From NCBI GenBank assembly GCA_023953775.1, contig JAMLJD010000001.1:1-64000 (forward strand): 64,000 nucleotides of DNA, written 5' to 3'. A model generated the notes under the pieces. That model had not been told where the DNA came from. It saw only the letters and a program-made list of their open reading frames with translations, and ran no database searches. Each line of letters begins with the position of its first letter. Within the stretch, counting starts at the first letter, position 1. This document shows positions 36,169 through 45,622 of the stretch, piece by piece. The DNA is from Rhizobiaceae bacterium (GTDB taxonomy: Bacteria; Pseudomonadota; Alphaproteobacteria; Rhizobiales; Rhizobiaceae). Position numbers and translations under genes: made by a program.

Positions 36169-37257
36169 TCAGCGGGACATTTGATGAAGCGGCACGTAGT
36201 CGAGCTCGTAGCCGAAGTAGCGTGGGCCAACGAGTTCGAGCCCTTCGGGCGTGGCCCACTGCGGATCGCAGGCAAGGCCGATCATCGTGACGGCCAGGCC
36301 GTAGCGAAGCTGCTCGGTGGTGACCGGCAGGCCGCCGTCGGCATCGAGCGCGCAGATCAGATCCGGCGTGACGGCCAGAAGCTCGTCCTTGTCGTCGCGG
36401 CAGATGAGGAACTCGTTCTGGAACTCCACCGTGAAGGTGCGCCCCTCGTCCTCGTCCATGCCCTTGAACTCGGCCTTACCGCGGGCGAACCCGCCGACCG
36501 TGCGCCTGTCGATGTCGACCACGCGTCCGGTGAACAGCCGCTTGCCGTCGAGCCGCCCGACCAGCGCGTCAGCTGGGCTGCGGCTCGCCTTGCGTTCGGA
36601 GGCCATGGTCTCGCCGATCTCCTTGATCAGCGACATGGAGCCGCGCAGGATGCCGCGCTTCACCTCGGCGCCGCTCATCGGATAAAGCGCGACGAGCGCG
36701 GCGCCCCCCATCTCGACGGTCTGGCAGCGCGCGAGCCGTTCGGTCCAGCGGTTCGAGATCGCATTGATGACCGAGCTGTTGCCCTTGTCGTCGGCAAGAA
36801 CCATCGGCGTCGCCGAGATGCCGTGGATCGTCAGCGTGACCATCTGGAGCTCTGGGAAGGCACGGCCCATGCCGTCGCCGTCGATCAGCGGCAGGCCGGT
36901 GGCTGCCGCGACGGCGTAGGGAATCGTCGAGTTGAGCCCGCCCGCCTCGATACAGATCAGCGCGTCGGCCTTGCGGCCGAGGAACGTTTCGAGCTGGCTC
37001 AGCGCCTCGCGGGCCTCGCCGCCGTTCGGCAGCTTCTCGACCATGACGGTCGGCGCGCCCATCATGCAGACGGGAATGCACAACGCGTCGTCGGCAAGAT
37101 CGTCGGCGTCGATGACCTCGACCGGCCCGTGCCTGGCGATGACCTGCTTGGCCATCAGCTTGCCGATATAGGGATCGCCGCCGCCGCCGGTACCGAGGAA
37201 GGCACCGCCGAGTGCGATCGCCTCCATGTCGTCGGCCGTCACCGAAAATGACGTCAT
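36169..37257 (-). CDS. DUF917 family protein (second copy)
   Basis: The 362-residue protein is a DUF917 member, with the glycine loop AFLGTGGGGDPYIGKLMA near the N-terminus and DGDGMGRAFPELQM in the middle. The family is often next to HyuA-type hydantoinase genes; its reaction is not firmly established. It is a paralogue of the protein encoded just upstream (same glycine loop, same C-terminal PEGLELVGPRYFGYE pattern). AAGGAGGGG precedes the ATG, and the start overlaps the upstream stop by four bases. Confidence 0.92.
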   Translation of the reverse strand: MTSFSVTADDMEAIALGGAFLGTGGGGDPYIGKLMAKQVIARHGPVEVIDADDLADDALCIPVCMMGAPTVMVEKLPNGGEAREALSQLETFLGRKADALICIEAGGLNSTIPYAVAAATGLPLIDGDGMGRAFPELQMVTLTIHGISATPMVLADDKGNSSVINAISNRWTERLARCQTVEMGGAALVALYPMSGAEVKRGILRGSMSLIKEIGETMASERKASRSPADALVGRLDGKRLFTGRVVDIDRRTVGGFARGKAEFKGMDEDEGRTFTVEFQNEFLICRDDKDELLAVTPDLICALDADGGLPVTTEQLRYGLAVTMIGLACDPQWATPEGLELVGPRYFGYELDYVPLHQMSR

Positions 37258-38372
37258 GACACCCCTCCTTCGCCGTCTATGCTCATGGGCTTGAAGACCA
37301 GGTCGTCGAAACCGAAGCCTTTCGGCCCGACGACCTCCAGCGCTTCGGGACTGCGCAGCAGCGGATGGCAAGGGATCGCCAGCACCGCCACGCGCTGCCC
37401 GTAGCGCAGCATCTCGGTCGAGATCGCCTCGCCGCTGTCGGCGTCGAGGATCACGATCAGGTCGGGCACGATCACCTCGACCGCGCCGTTGCGCGAGAAG
37501 ATCAGGAACTCGTTCTGGATGTGGACCGAGGCCTCGTCGCCTTCGTAGCTCTCGAAACCGCGGATGATCGCCTCGCCGCGCACGAAGCCGCCGGCGAGGT
37601 GCCGCTTGAGATCGGTGATCTTGCCGCGGAAGACGACCTTGCCGTCCTCGCTCTCGCAGATCGCCGCGACGGGATCGCGGTGGTCGCGGCGCGCCGCCAG
37701 CACCGCGTTTCCGAGTGCGATCGCCTTGGAGTAGGAGTGCGGGATCGCGAAGCGCTTGAGGAATTCGCCCGACATCGGCGCGCTGGCGAGCGTCGAGGCG
37801 CCGCCCTGGGACACCACGCAGGCGCGCGCCATCCGCTCATGCCAGAGCTCGGAGATCGCATGGTCGAAGATCACGACATTGCCATGCGGATCGCACATCA
37901 CGCTCGGCGTCGAGCGATGGCCGTAGATGGCGTAGCTCGTCATCTGCATCGCGGGAAAGGCGCGACCCATGCCGTCGCAATCGACGACCGGCAGGCCGGC
38001 CATCGCGGCGGCGATCAGCGGCTCCATCGAGTTCTGGCCGCCGATCTCCTCGCAGGCGATTGCGTCGACCTTGATGCCAAGCCGCTCTTCCAGCGCGCGA
38101 ACGCAGCGCAGGCCTTCGCGGCCTTCCTTGATGCGCTCGTGCGAAACCAGTGGCGCGCCGATGCCGCCCATGGCGACGACGCGGGCATCGTCGGGCAGGC
38201 TCTCCAGCGGAACGATCTCCATGACATGGCCTTCGCGCAGCGCCTGGCGCACGCGCAGCTTGCCGACATAGGGATTGCCGCCACCGCCGGTGCCGAGAAT
38301 GCCGGAGCCGATCTCCAGCGCCTCGACCATCCGTTCGTCGAGGCGCCATCTGCCCTGAGCGCGATCAAGCAT
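37254..38372 (-). CDS. DUF917 family protein (first copy)
   Basis: The 372-residue protein shares with its downstream paralogue the glycine loop GILGTGGGGNPYVGKL, the DCDGMGRAFPAMQM segment and the C-terminal PEALEVVGPKGFGFDD. The two copies differ enough to suggest separate roles or a heteromeric complex. The ATG at 38372 lies inside the last codons of the HyuA gene (eight-base overlap), so translation is coupled to it. Confidence 0.92.
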   Translation of the reverse strand: MLDRAQGRWRLDERMVEALEIGSGILGTGGGGNPYVGKLRVRQALREGHVMEIVPLESLPDDARVVAMGGIGAPLVSHERIKEGREGLRCVRALEERLGIKVDAIACEEIGGQNSMEPLIAAAMAGLPVVDCDGMGRAFPAMQMTSYAIYGHRSTPSVMCDPHGNVVIFDHAISELWHERMARACVVSQGGASTLASAPMSGEFLKRFAIPHSYSKAIALGNAVLAARRDHRDPVAAICESEDGKVVFRGKITDLKRHLAGGFVRGEAIIRGFESYEGDEASVHIQNEFLIFSRNGAVEVIVPDLIVILDADSGEAISTEMLRYGQRVAVLAIPCHPLLRSPEALEVVGPKGFGFDDLVFKPMSIDGEGGVS

Positions 38373-39921
38373 GGCCGCCACCCATCTCGCCCACCACCTT
38401 GACGTGGATGCGGGTCGCGTTGCCCGGCAGATAGGCCAGCGGCACGTCCTCGCGCTCGATCGTCTCGATGGTCGCGGCATCGGCGCCTGACTTGATCGCC
38501 TTGTCGCGCGCCTCGTCCTCGGCCTGCTTCAGGCAGATCTCGCGCGTCAGCCCCTTCTCCAGCGAGAAGATGCGGTCGACCTCGCCGCTGATCTGCGCAA
38601 TCGCTGCGCCGACCGCGTTGGCGACGGCGAAATTCTCGGGACGGATCACCTCGAGATCGCCGATCCGGTCGGGCATCAGGATCGAGCCACCCCCCACCGC
38701 GATGACCGGGATCGGATCCGGCGAGAGCCGCGTGCGCTCGATGGCGCGCTCCAGCATGCGGGTCATTTCTTCCCGTGCGGCGTCGAGAAGCGCGGGATCG
38801 AGGTCGGCGACCTTGGACGCATCGCCGACCGAGGCCTCACCGCGCGCCACGGCGACATCGGTTGTCGTCAGCGTGTCGCCGCCGAAGACCAGCGCTTCCT
38901 TTGTGATGCGATAGCCGACCGATTGCGGGCCGACGGTGACCGCATCACGCTTCTGGCGAACCAGCGAGCCGCCGCCGAGGCCGATCGAGAACACGTCGGG
39001 CATGCGGAAATTGGTACGCACGCCGCCGATGTCGACCACGGTCGCCGCCTGGCGCGGGAAGCCGTGCTGAAGCGAGCCGATATCGGTCGTCGTGCCGCCG
39101 ATGTCGACCACGATCCCGTCGCGCACACCGGTCAGAAAGGCGGCACCCCGCATCGAGTTCGTCGGGCCGGAAGCGAAGGTCAGCACCGGGAAGCGCTTGA
39201 CCACGTCCGCGCCCATCAGCGTGCCGTCGTTCTGGGTAATGAAGAACGGGCAGTCGAGGCCCGCCGACCTGAGCGCATTGGCGAATGCATCAACGGTGCG
39301 TGCGCTGAGCTTCAGAAGGCTGGCATTCATGATCGCCGCGCTCTCCCGCTCCAGGAGGCCAATGCGGCCGATCTCGCTGGACAGGACCACCGGGATGTCG
39401 GGGCACTTCTTCTGAAGACGCGCGCGCGCCTCCTCTTCCATCTTGGTGTTGATTGGGCCGAACACCGAGGTGATGGCCACCGCGCCGATGCGCTTGGCGT
39501 TGATGTCGTCGGCGATACGGTCGATCTCGTCGAGATCGAGCGCGGCCAGTTCACGGCCGTCGAACTCGTAGCCGCCGCGAACGAGATAGCCGTGCCCGCC
39601 GACGGCTTCGCGCAGATCGTCGGGCCAGTCGACCATAGGCGGCAGGCAGGCCGTCGCCGGCAGGCCGAGCCGGATCGCCGCCACCGGGTTGATGTGGCGA
39701 CGCTCGATCACCGCGTTGGTGAAATGCGTCGTGCCGATCATGACGTTGGTGATCTTCGCGCGATCGACGCCGGCCTTTGCGATTGCCGCTTCCATCGCCT
39801 CGAGCACGCCGGAGGTGACATCCTCCGTGGTGGAGGCCTTGACGCCGGACAGCACGTTGCGATCCTGCATGATCACCGCATCGGTGTTCGTGCCGCCGAC
39901 ATCGATCCCTAGACGATACAT
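38365..39921 (-). CDS. HyuA-type hydantoinase/oxoprolinase family protein
   Basis: The 518-residue protein is an ASKHA-fold hydantoinase A/oxoprolinase: LGIDVGGTNTDAVIM at the start, MIGTTHFTNAVIER, and DIGGTTTDIGSL in the second phosphate region. Relatives use ATP to open cyclic amides such as hydantoins, 5-oxoproline or caprolactam, normally with a HyuB-type partner. No HyuB is present; two DUF917 proteins follow instead, a known arrangement whose chemistry is not settled. The shorter length compared with full HyuA (about 680) means the C-terminal extension is missing, as in other DUF917-linked members. Confidence 0.9.
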   Translation of the reverse strand: MYRLGIDVGGTNTDAVIMQDRNVLSGVKASTTEDVTSGVLEAMEAAIAKAGVDRAKITNVMIGTTHFTNAVIERRHINPVAAIRLGLPATACLPPMVDWPDDLREAVGGHGYLVRGGYEFDGRELAALDLDEIDRIADDINAKRIGAVAITSVFGPINTKMEEEARARLQKKCPDIPVVLSSEIGRIGLLERESAAIMNASLLKLSARTVDAFANALRSAGLDCPFFITQNDGTLMGADVVKRFPVLTFASGPTNSMRGAAFLTGVRDGIVVDIGGTTTDIGSLQHGFPRQAATVVDIGGVRTNFRMPDVFSIGLGGGSLVRQKRDAVTVGPQSVGYRITKEALVFGGDTLTTTDVAVARGEASVGDASKVADLDPALLDAAREEMTRMLERAIERTRLSPDPIPVIAVGGGSILMPDRIGDLEVIRPENFAVANAVGAAIAQISGEVDRIFSLEKGLTREICLKQAEDEARDKAIKSGADAATIETIEREDVPLAYLPGNATRIHVKVVGEMGGGHA

Positions 39922-39951
39922 TGTTCTGGTCCTGCCTTTCTGGTCCGGTTC

Positions 39952-41631
39952 TCAGGCCGCCGTGTCCACGAGGTAGCGCCTGCGCTCCTCGTCGCTCACG
40001 CGGGGTTTGCGTTTTTCTTCCTCGTCGCTGATGACCGGAACGGCGGCGATCAGCGCGCGGGTGTAGGGATGCTGCGGGTCCTCGAAGACCTCGCGCGGCT
40101 CGCCCGCCTCGACGATCTCGCCGCGCAGCATGATGGCGATGTGGCTGCAGAAATTTCGCATCAGCGACAGGTCGTGCGAGATGAAGAGATAGGTGAGGCC
40201 AAGTTCCTCGCGCAGCCTCGTCAGAAGCGCGATGACGTTCTTCTGCACCGATACGTCGAGTGCCGAGGTCGGCTCGTCGAGCACTATGATTTCGGGATTG
40301 GCCGCCAATGCCCGCGCGATCGCGACGCGCTGCTTCTGGCCGCCGGAGAGTTCGTGCGGATACTTGCCGACATAGTTCGCCGGCAGGTCGACCTGTCGCA
40401 GCAGTTCCACGATCCGCTCGTCCAGCGCCTTGCCGCGCATGCCGGCGAAGGCGAGCGGCACGCGCAGCGTCTGCCCGACGGTGCGCTTCGGGTTCAGCGA
40501 GGTGCCGGGGTTCTGGTAGACGATCTGGATCTTGCGCCGGAAGGCGTCGCTGCCGCGCTCGTCCTCGACGGCTTTGCCGTCGACGGTGATCGAGCCCTGC
40601 GTTGTGCCAATCAGGCCCATGACCATGCGTGCGACGGTAGTCTTGCCGGAACCGGATTCGCCCGCCAGCCCGAAAACCTCGCCGCGGCGGACCGACAGCG
40701 TCACGTCCGACACCGCCACATGCCGCGCGCCCGTCCCGAACAGCCGCTTCTGCTCGAACACCTTGGTGACGCCCCGCATCGCCACGATCGGCTCCGCATC
40801 CGCCGGTTTCTGGTCCTCGACCTTGGCGCCGTAGAGAGGCGGGATCGCATCGATGAGCTGGCGCGTATAGGCCTGGCGCGGACTGGAGAATATGTCCGCA
40901 AGCGTGCCGTTCTCGACGATCTCGCCGTGGCGCATGACATAGACGTCGTCGGCCATCTGCCGCACGACGCCGAGGTTGTGGGTGATCATCAGCAGCGACA
41001 GGCCGTTATCGGCGACGAGCTGGTTGATCAGCTTCATGATCTCGTCCTGCGTCGTCACGTCGAGCGCGGTCCCGGGTTCGTCGGCGATCAGGAGGTCGGG
41101 CTGGTGCAGCAGTGACAGGGCGATCAGCACGCGCTGGCGCATGCCGCCCGAAAGCTGCGAGGGATAAGCCTCGACGAGGCGCCGCGGATCGTCGAGCTGG
41201 ACCTTGCGCAAGACCTCGAAGATGCGATCGCGGCGCTCCGCCGCGCCGCTCTTCCGGCCGAGGCGCCGGTCGGCATAGTACATCACGTCGTCCAGGTGCC
41301 GGCCGATCCTGAAGACCGGATTGAACGACGACAGCGGGTCTTGCATGATGACGGAGAACGCCGTGCCCTTCAGCGCATCGCGGCGCGCCGGCGGCATCTC
41401 GAGCACATCGTCGCCGCGAAACAGGATCCTGCCGCTTTCCACCTCGGCGTTGCGCGGCAGCGTGCCGAGGATGGCCTTGCTGGTCACCGACTTGCCGGAA
41501 CCGGTCTCGCCGATCAGCGCGACCCTGCCGCCCTGGGGGATCGCCAGCGAAACGTCCTTCAGCACGTGGTGGCGACGCCCGTATGTATGGAAGGAGACGT
41601 TGAGGCCGGAGACGTGAAGAAGATCGGACAT
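39952..41631 (-). CDS. Fused dipeptide-type ABC transporter ATP-binding protein (DppD-DppF in one chain)
   Basis: The 559-residue protein has two complete ABC ATPase domains in tandem. The first has Walker A GETGSGKS, signature LSGGMRQRVLIAL and Walker B LLIADEPGTALD; the second has GESGSGKT, LSGGQKQRVAIARAL and IIVLDEPTSALD. Each ends with an oligopeptide-type C-terminal extension. It replaces the usual separate DppD and DppF subunits. The start ATG at 41631 is two bases past the DppC stop. Confidence 0.93.
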   Translation of the reverse strand: MSDLLHVSGLNVSFHTYGRRHHVLKDVSLAIPQGGRVALIGETGSGKSVTSKAILGTLPRNAEVESGRILFRGDDVLEMPPARRDALKGTAFSVIMQDPLSSFNPVFRIGRHLDDVMYYADRRLGRKSGAAERRDRIFEVLRKVQLDDPRRLVEAYPSQLSGGMRQRVLIALSLLHQPDLLIADEPGTALDVTTQDEIMKLINQLVADNGLSLLMITHNLGVVRQMADDVYVMRHGEIVENGTLADIFSSPRQAYTRQLIDAIPPLYGAKVEDQKPADAEPIVAMRGVTKVFEQKRLFGTGARHVAVSDVTLSVRRGEVFGLAGESGSGKTTVARMVMGLIGTTQGSITVDGKAVEDERGSDAFRRKIQIVYQNPGTSLNPKRTVGQTLRVPLAFAGMRGKALDERIVELLRQVDLPANYVGKYPHELSGGQKQRVAIARALAANPEIIVLDEPTSALDVSVQKNVIALLTRLREELGLTYLFISHDLSLMRNFCSHIAIMLRGEIVEAGEPREVFEDPQHPYTRALIAAVPVISDEEEKRKPRVSDEERRRYLVDTAA

Positions 41632-41633
41632 CC

Positions 41634-42509
41634 TCACACCTCCACGTCGAACATGTCGCGGAGCCCGTCGCCCAGAAGGTTGAAGCCGAGCGTCGCGTAG
41701 AAGATGGCAAAGCCCGGCGCCAGGACGCCCCACCACATCTCCGGCAGGAACTGGCGGCCGTCGGCGACCATGGACCCGAGATCCGGTGTCGGCGGCTTCA
41801 CGCCCAGCCCCAGGAAGGAGAGCGTCGCGCCGAAGAGGATGACGAACGCGGCGTCCAGCGTCGTCTTGACCGAGATCACCGAAATGCAGTTGGGCAGGAT
41901 TTCGCGCGTCAGCACGTGCCAGTGGCTTGCGCCCGCAAGCCGCGCCGCCTCCACGAAGTCCTCGGCGGCGATGGATTTCGACACCCGGTAGACGAGCCGT
42001 GCATGCCAGGTCCACCACAGCAGCGTGATCGCGATCATCGCGTTGACGAGATTGGGCTCGAGCACGTTGCCCACGGCCAGCGCCATCACCAGCGGCGGGA
42101 TCGCCAGCATCACATTGGTGAGGCCGGTGATGAGACGCTCGGTCCAGCCGCCGAAATACCCTGCCGCAAGGCCGAGCGCCGCGCCGAGGGGAACGGCGAC
42201 GGCGAGCACCCCGACGACCAGCAGCAGCGAAATCCTGAACCCGTAGATGACGCGGGTGAGGATATCACGGCCGACCTTGTCGGTGCCGAACCAGTAGGAA
42301 AGATCGGGCGCGGCGTGGCGGGCGCGGAAATTGACGGCCGCCCCGGCGTGCTCGGGATACGGCACGATCAGCGGCGCCAGCACGGCGACGAGCAGCACCG
42401 AAATCACCATCAGCGCTCCGATGATGGCGGTCGGATTGCGCGTGAAGCGGTACCACGCCATGTAGCGCGGCGTCAGCGCCTCGAGTTCGCGGGTCGCCTC
42501 GGTGGCCAT
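41634..42509 (-). CDS. Dipeptide-type ABC transporter permease (DppC)
   Basis: The 291-residue inner-membrane permease has an N-terminal cytoplasmic segment, a helix at AIIGALMVISVLLVAVLAPL, the GTDKVGRDILTRVIYG motif typical of DppC/OppC, and an EAA loop EDFVEAARLAGASHWHVLTREILP. It forms the channel with the DppB-type partner. Its ATG shares one base with the stop of that gene. Confidence 0.93.
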   Translation of the reverse strand: MATEATRELEALTPRYMAWYRFTRNPTAIIGALMVISVLLVAVLAPLIVPYPEHAGAAVNFRARHAAPDLSYWFGTDKVGRDILTRVIYGFRISLLLVVGVLAVAVPLGAALGLAAGYFGGWTERLITGLTNVMLAIPPLVMALAVGNVLEPNLVNAMIAITLLWWTWHARLVYRVSKSIAAEDFVEAARLAGASHWHVLTREILPNCISVISVKTTLDAAFVILFGATLSFLGLGVKPPTPDLGSMVADGRQFLPEMWWGVLAPGFAIFYATLGFNLLGDGLRDMFDVEV

Positions 42510-43537
42510 CAGCGCGCCTCCTTGAGCCGCAGGCGCGGATCGAGCATGAGCAGGATGATGTCGATGAGGATGTTGGCGAGGATGAAGAACAGCCCCGACA
42601 ACAACACCACGCCCATCACCGCGTTCAGATCCTTTTGCAGGATCGCGTTGAGGCCGTAGGAGGCGAATCCGCCCCAGGAAAAGACCAGCTCGACGACGAA
42701 GGCGTTGCCGATCAGCGAGGCGAATTCCAGCCCCATGATCGTCAGCGGCGCGATCGACGAGAGCTTGAGCAGATAGCGGAAGACGATCACCCGGTCCGGC
42801 ACGCCGAAGGATTGCAGCGTCAGCACATGGTCGCGGCGCTGGTTCTCGATCATCGCCGATCGGGTGATGCGGGTGATCTGGCCGATGCCCGACATGGCCA
42901 GCGCCAGCGCCGGAAACAGGATGCGCTGCAACGCGTCGACGAAGACGTCGAACCGGCCATGCACGAGGGAATCGATGAGCAGCAGTCCCGTGGGAGATCT
43001 CGGCGCCGCGAGCGTGTGGTCGATGCGCCCGATGATCGGCCAGTCGGACAGGAAATAGGCCGCGAAGAGCTGCAGCAGGATGGCGAACAGGAAGCTCGGC
43101 ATCGTCACGCCGACGATCGAGAAGAACCGGCCGGTATTGTCGATCCAGCTGTTGCGGTAGCGCGCGGTAATGACGCCGAGCGGAATGGCGATGGCCGCCA
43201 TCAGGATGACGGTGACGAGCACCAGCTCCAGCGTGGCGGGCAACAGGGCGGCGATTTCCGTGGTGACGGGCCGGCCCGATATCAGCGACCGGCCGAGGTC
43301 GCCGCGCAGCGCGTTGCCGACGAAGGTGACGTACTGCTCGAGCAGGGGTCGGTCGAGGCCCATCTGGGTCCGCATCGCATCGACCTGCTCCTGCGAGGCG
43401 CTAGGGCCGAGCGCGATGCGCGCGGGATCGCCCGGGACCACGCGGGCAAGGATGAAGATCATCAGCGACAGGACGAAGAGCACGCCGACGAAGCCGGCTA
43501 TGCGCTTGGCAAAGGTGTAGAGATAGTTCTCCTGCAT
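42509..43537 (-). CDS. Dipeptide-type ABC transporter permease (DppB)
   Basis: The 342-residue permease starts with a helix FVGVLFVLSLMIFILARVVPGDPARIAL, the classic DppB/OppB opening, and has the periplasmic loop and EAA-like segment QSFGVPDRVIVFRYLLK. It is the first importer gene of the operon, 132 bases after the LuxR gene stop; that gap contains a direct repeat that may be a regulator site. Confidence 0.93.
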   Translation of the reverse strand: MQENYLYTFAKRIAGFVGVLFVLSLMIFILARVVPGDPARIALGPSASQEQVDAMRTQMGLDRPLLEQYVTFVGNALRGDLGRSLISGRPVTTEIAALLPATLELVLVTVILMAAIAIPLGVITARYRNSWIDNTGRFFSIVGVTMPSFLFAILLQLFAAYFLSDWPIIGRIDHTLAAPRSPTGLLLIDSLVHGRFDVFVDALQRILFPALALAMSGIGQITRITRSAMIENQRRDHVLTLQSFGVPDRVIVFRYLLKLSSIAPLTIMGLEFASLIGNAFVVELVFSWGGFASYGLNAILQKDLNAVMGVVLLSGLFFILANILIDIILLMLDPRLRLKEAR

Positions 43538-43634
43538 CCGACGCCGGGGCCCCCAAGCTGCCGCGCCTGCATGGGACGCGATCCTTGCTTGGCTTATCTT
43601 GCAGCTACAGCGGCGTCGGCATCAAAGCCCAAAA

Positions 43635-43666
43635 GGTCTAGGTTTTGGCAATTCTGGTATAGGTTT
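43635..43666. promoter_or_regulatory. Direct repeat, candidate activator site upstream of dppB
   Basis: GGTCTAGGTTT (43635-43645) and GGTATAGGTTT (43656-43666) match at ten of eleven bases and start 21 bases apart, two helical turns. They sit between the LuxR gene stop and the dppB start, about 100-130 bases upstream of dppB. Same-face direct repeats suit cooperative binding by the adjacent LuxR-type regulator. This is inferred. Confidence 0.5.
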
Positions 43667-43669
43667 GTG

Positions 43670-45571
43670 TCAGATCCAGCCCAGCGAGCGCGCGCTGGCG
43701 ACCGCCTCGGACCGCTTCCGGCAGCCCATCTTGCGGAAGGTGTTCGTCAGATGGAACTTCACCGTGACTTCCGACAATCGCAGCTGACGGGCGACGAACT
43801 TGTTGGTCGCACCTTCCGCGACGAGACGCAGCACACGCAGTTCCTGCGAGGTAAGCGGCACGCCGTCGGCCTCGCGCTTCGGCGAAAATCCGTGCAGCTT
43901 TCGCACCACGCCGCGCCGATCTCCCGTCGACAGCACGTGCACTGCAATGCGCTTGTCGTCGAGCAGTGCGTCGATCAGCTCGATATCGCCGAGCAGGTGC
44001 GTGATGATGCCGATCCGCGCGACGTCGTCGAGCAGCTCCGAGAAGAAGTGGCGGGCCTGCGTCACGTCGCGATGCACGCGCGCCAGATAGGCCGCCCACA
44101 GCCGCAGCCGGCCGCGGTCGCGCTCGCCGATATGCTCGTTGCGCAGCAGCGCCTCGACCTGGTCGCGAAGCATCGGACGGCGCGGCAGATGCTGGATCAG
44201 ATGGCGCAGCCACGCCATTGCGAGATCGATCTCGATCGGATCGACGAGGCGCGACAGCGCTTCCTCGGCCGATTCCACCCAGGTGAGGTTGATGCGCGAC
44301 TGCACCGCCATCAGCCGGTCGGCGGCCGACTGCCAGCGATTGGCATTCTGTAGCAGGTCCACCTCGCGCATTGTGATGGCGACGTTGAAGCGGCGTGAGC
44401 GCCACTCCTGCACCCGCCACTTGTCGAGAAAGCTGATCGCGGCTCCCAGCCCGACCTGGCAGCTGACCACCTGCGAGCAGTAGATCAGCGCAAGTTCGAC
44501 CACGGTCGGCCAGATCTCGCCATAGGCGAACTTGTCGAACTCCTCCGCCACGAAGCGGACGAGATGCTCCGGTTCGCCCTTCTCGTAGGCCACCACGCTG
44601 TCGAGCAGGTTGAGCAGCCGCCGGTCGGCGGGCGTATCGAAGCGGACCCGGTCAAGCGCCTGCCTTGCCTGGGTGGCCCAGCGCTCCGCCTCCCCCAGCA
44701 GGCCGCGTTGCAGCGAAAAGACGACGCGATGCAGCTCGATGTAGAAGACGAGAAGATGTGCCTGTGCCTCCCGGTAGTGGTGATGCGCGCGCTTGGCGAC
44801 CTCCTCGGCCTCGTTGAGTTCCTGCCGCTGCAGGCAGACCGCGAGCATCGCGTTGTAGAAGGCGCCGCGATGCAGGTGATCGTCGATCGGCAGTTCGGCC
44901 AGCATGTCGAAGAGCAGCGTCCTCAACTCGTTGGAGATGGTCTGGTCCTCGTAGATCGCCATGAGAAACCGGAATTGGCGCACCGCCAGCGAATAGTCGT
45001 ACCGGTTGCGGACCACGGACTCGAGGCTGTGCATCTCGTCGCCGAAGCGGCGCACCAGCAGGAAGCGCGCATGGGTCACGTTGCCGGCCTTCAACGCGTG
45101 CATGGCCAGTGCGAGCGTCAGCGTCTCGTCGGAATCCACCAGTTCCTTCGGAAAACGGTTCAAGACATCGAGACAGGCGGCATTGCCGTGAAAGTGGATG
45201 AAGTATACGCCGCCATTGTCCTTGAACAACGCGAGTGCATGCCGGTGGTCACCGCGTTCCTGCGCCGTGATGATCTCGAGCACCGGATCGTTCCGGAATG
45301 GCTGGGGCTCGCCGTCGGGGATCAGGTCGCGCAGCAGTTCCGCGCCGTCCTCCGACATGGCTGCCAGCGTGCCCTCTTCGCTGTCGAAGACGACAAGGGT
45401 TGGCAACCTCGCGGCCAGCCGCTGCGCCGCGACACGCTCCTGGCCCGTGAGGCCTGCGATTTGCAGAGGCGTCTGTTCGCTTGCTGCCGCCAGCCGGCAC
45501 ATGAGCCTGTGCTCGTCCCGCGGCAGCAGGCCGAGCAGGTCGGCAAGGATGGTGGCGAACGGTTGATGCAT
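43670..45571 (-). CDS. LuxR-type transcriptional regulator with long helical sensor region
   Basis: The protein of about 633 residues ends with a LuxR/GerE DNA-binding domain (LTSQELRVLRLVAEGATNKFVARQLRLSEVTVKFHLTNTFRKM). The rest is an alpha-helical, TPR-like region similar in style to MalT, but no P-loop is visible, so it is not a STAND ATPase of the full kind. It is likely an activator of the dpp/HyuA/DUF917 operon directly downstream. Start ATG at 45571 is chosen; a GTG at 45613, nearer the kinase gene stop, would add 14 residues. Neither has a strong ribosome site. Confidence 0.85.
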   Translation of the reverse strand: MHQPFATILADLLGLLPRDEHRLMCRLAAASEQTPLQIAGLTGQERVAAQRLAARLPTLVVFDSEEGTLAAMSEDGAELLRDLIPDGEPQPFRNDPVLEIITAQERGDHRHALALFKDNGGVYFIHFHGNAACLDVLNRFPKELVDSDETLTLALAMHALKAGNVTHARFLLVRRFGDEMHSLESVVRNRYDYSLAVRQFRFLMAIYEDQTISNELRTLLFDMLAELPIDDHLHRGAFYNAMLAVCLQRQELNEAEEVAKRAHHHYREAQAHLLVFYIELHRVVFSLQRGLLGEAERWATQARQALDRVRFDTPADRRLLNLLDSVVAYEKGEPEHLVRFVAEEFDKFAYGEIWPTVVELALIYCSQVVSCQVGLGAAISFLDKWRVQEWRSRRFNVAITMREVDLLQNANRWQSAADRLMAVQSRINLTWVESAEEALSRLVDPIEIDLAMAWLRHLIQHLPRRPMLRDQVEALLRNEHIGERDRGRLRLWAAYLARVHRDVTQARHFFSELLDDVARIGIITHLLGDIELIDALLDDKRIAVHVLSTGDRRGVVRKLHGFSPKREADGVPLTSQELRVLRLVAEGATNKFVARQLRLSEVTVKFHLTNTFRKMGCRKRSEAVASARSLGWI

Positions 45572-45622
45572 CGCAAGCGGTATAGCGCCGCCGGCGACTG
45601 CGTACAAAGCCACCCGTGCCGA

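Noticed and set aside
35140-37251. 703-codon plus-strand open frame opposite the binding-protein and DUF917 genes
   Set aside because: It spans two real genes on the other strand and shows no domain; typical of long chance frames in GC-rich DNA.
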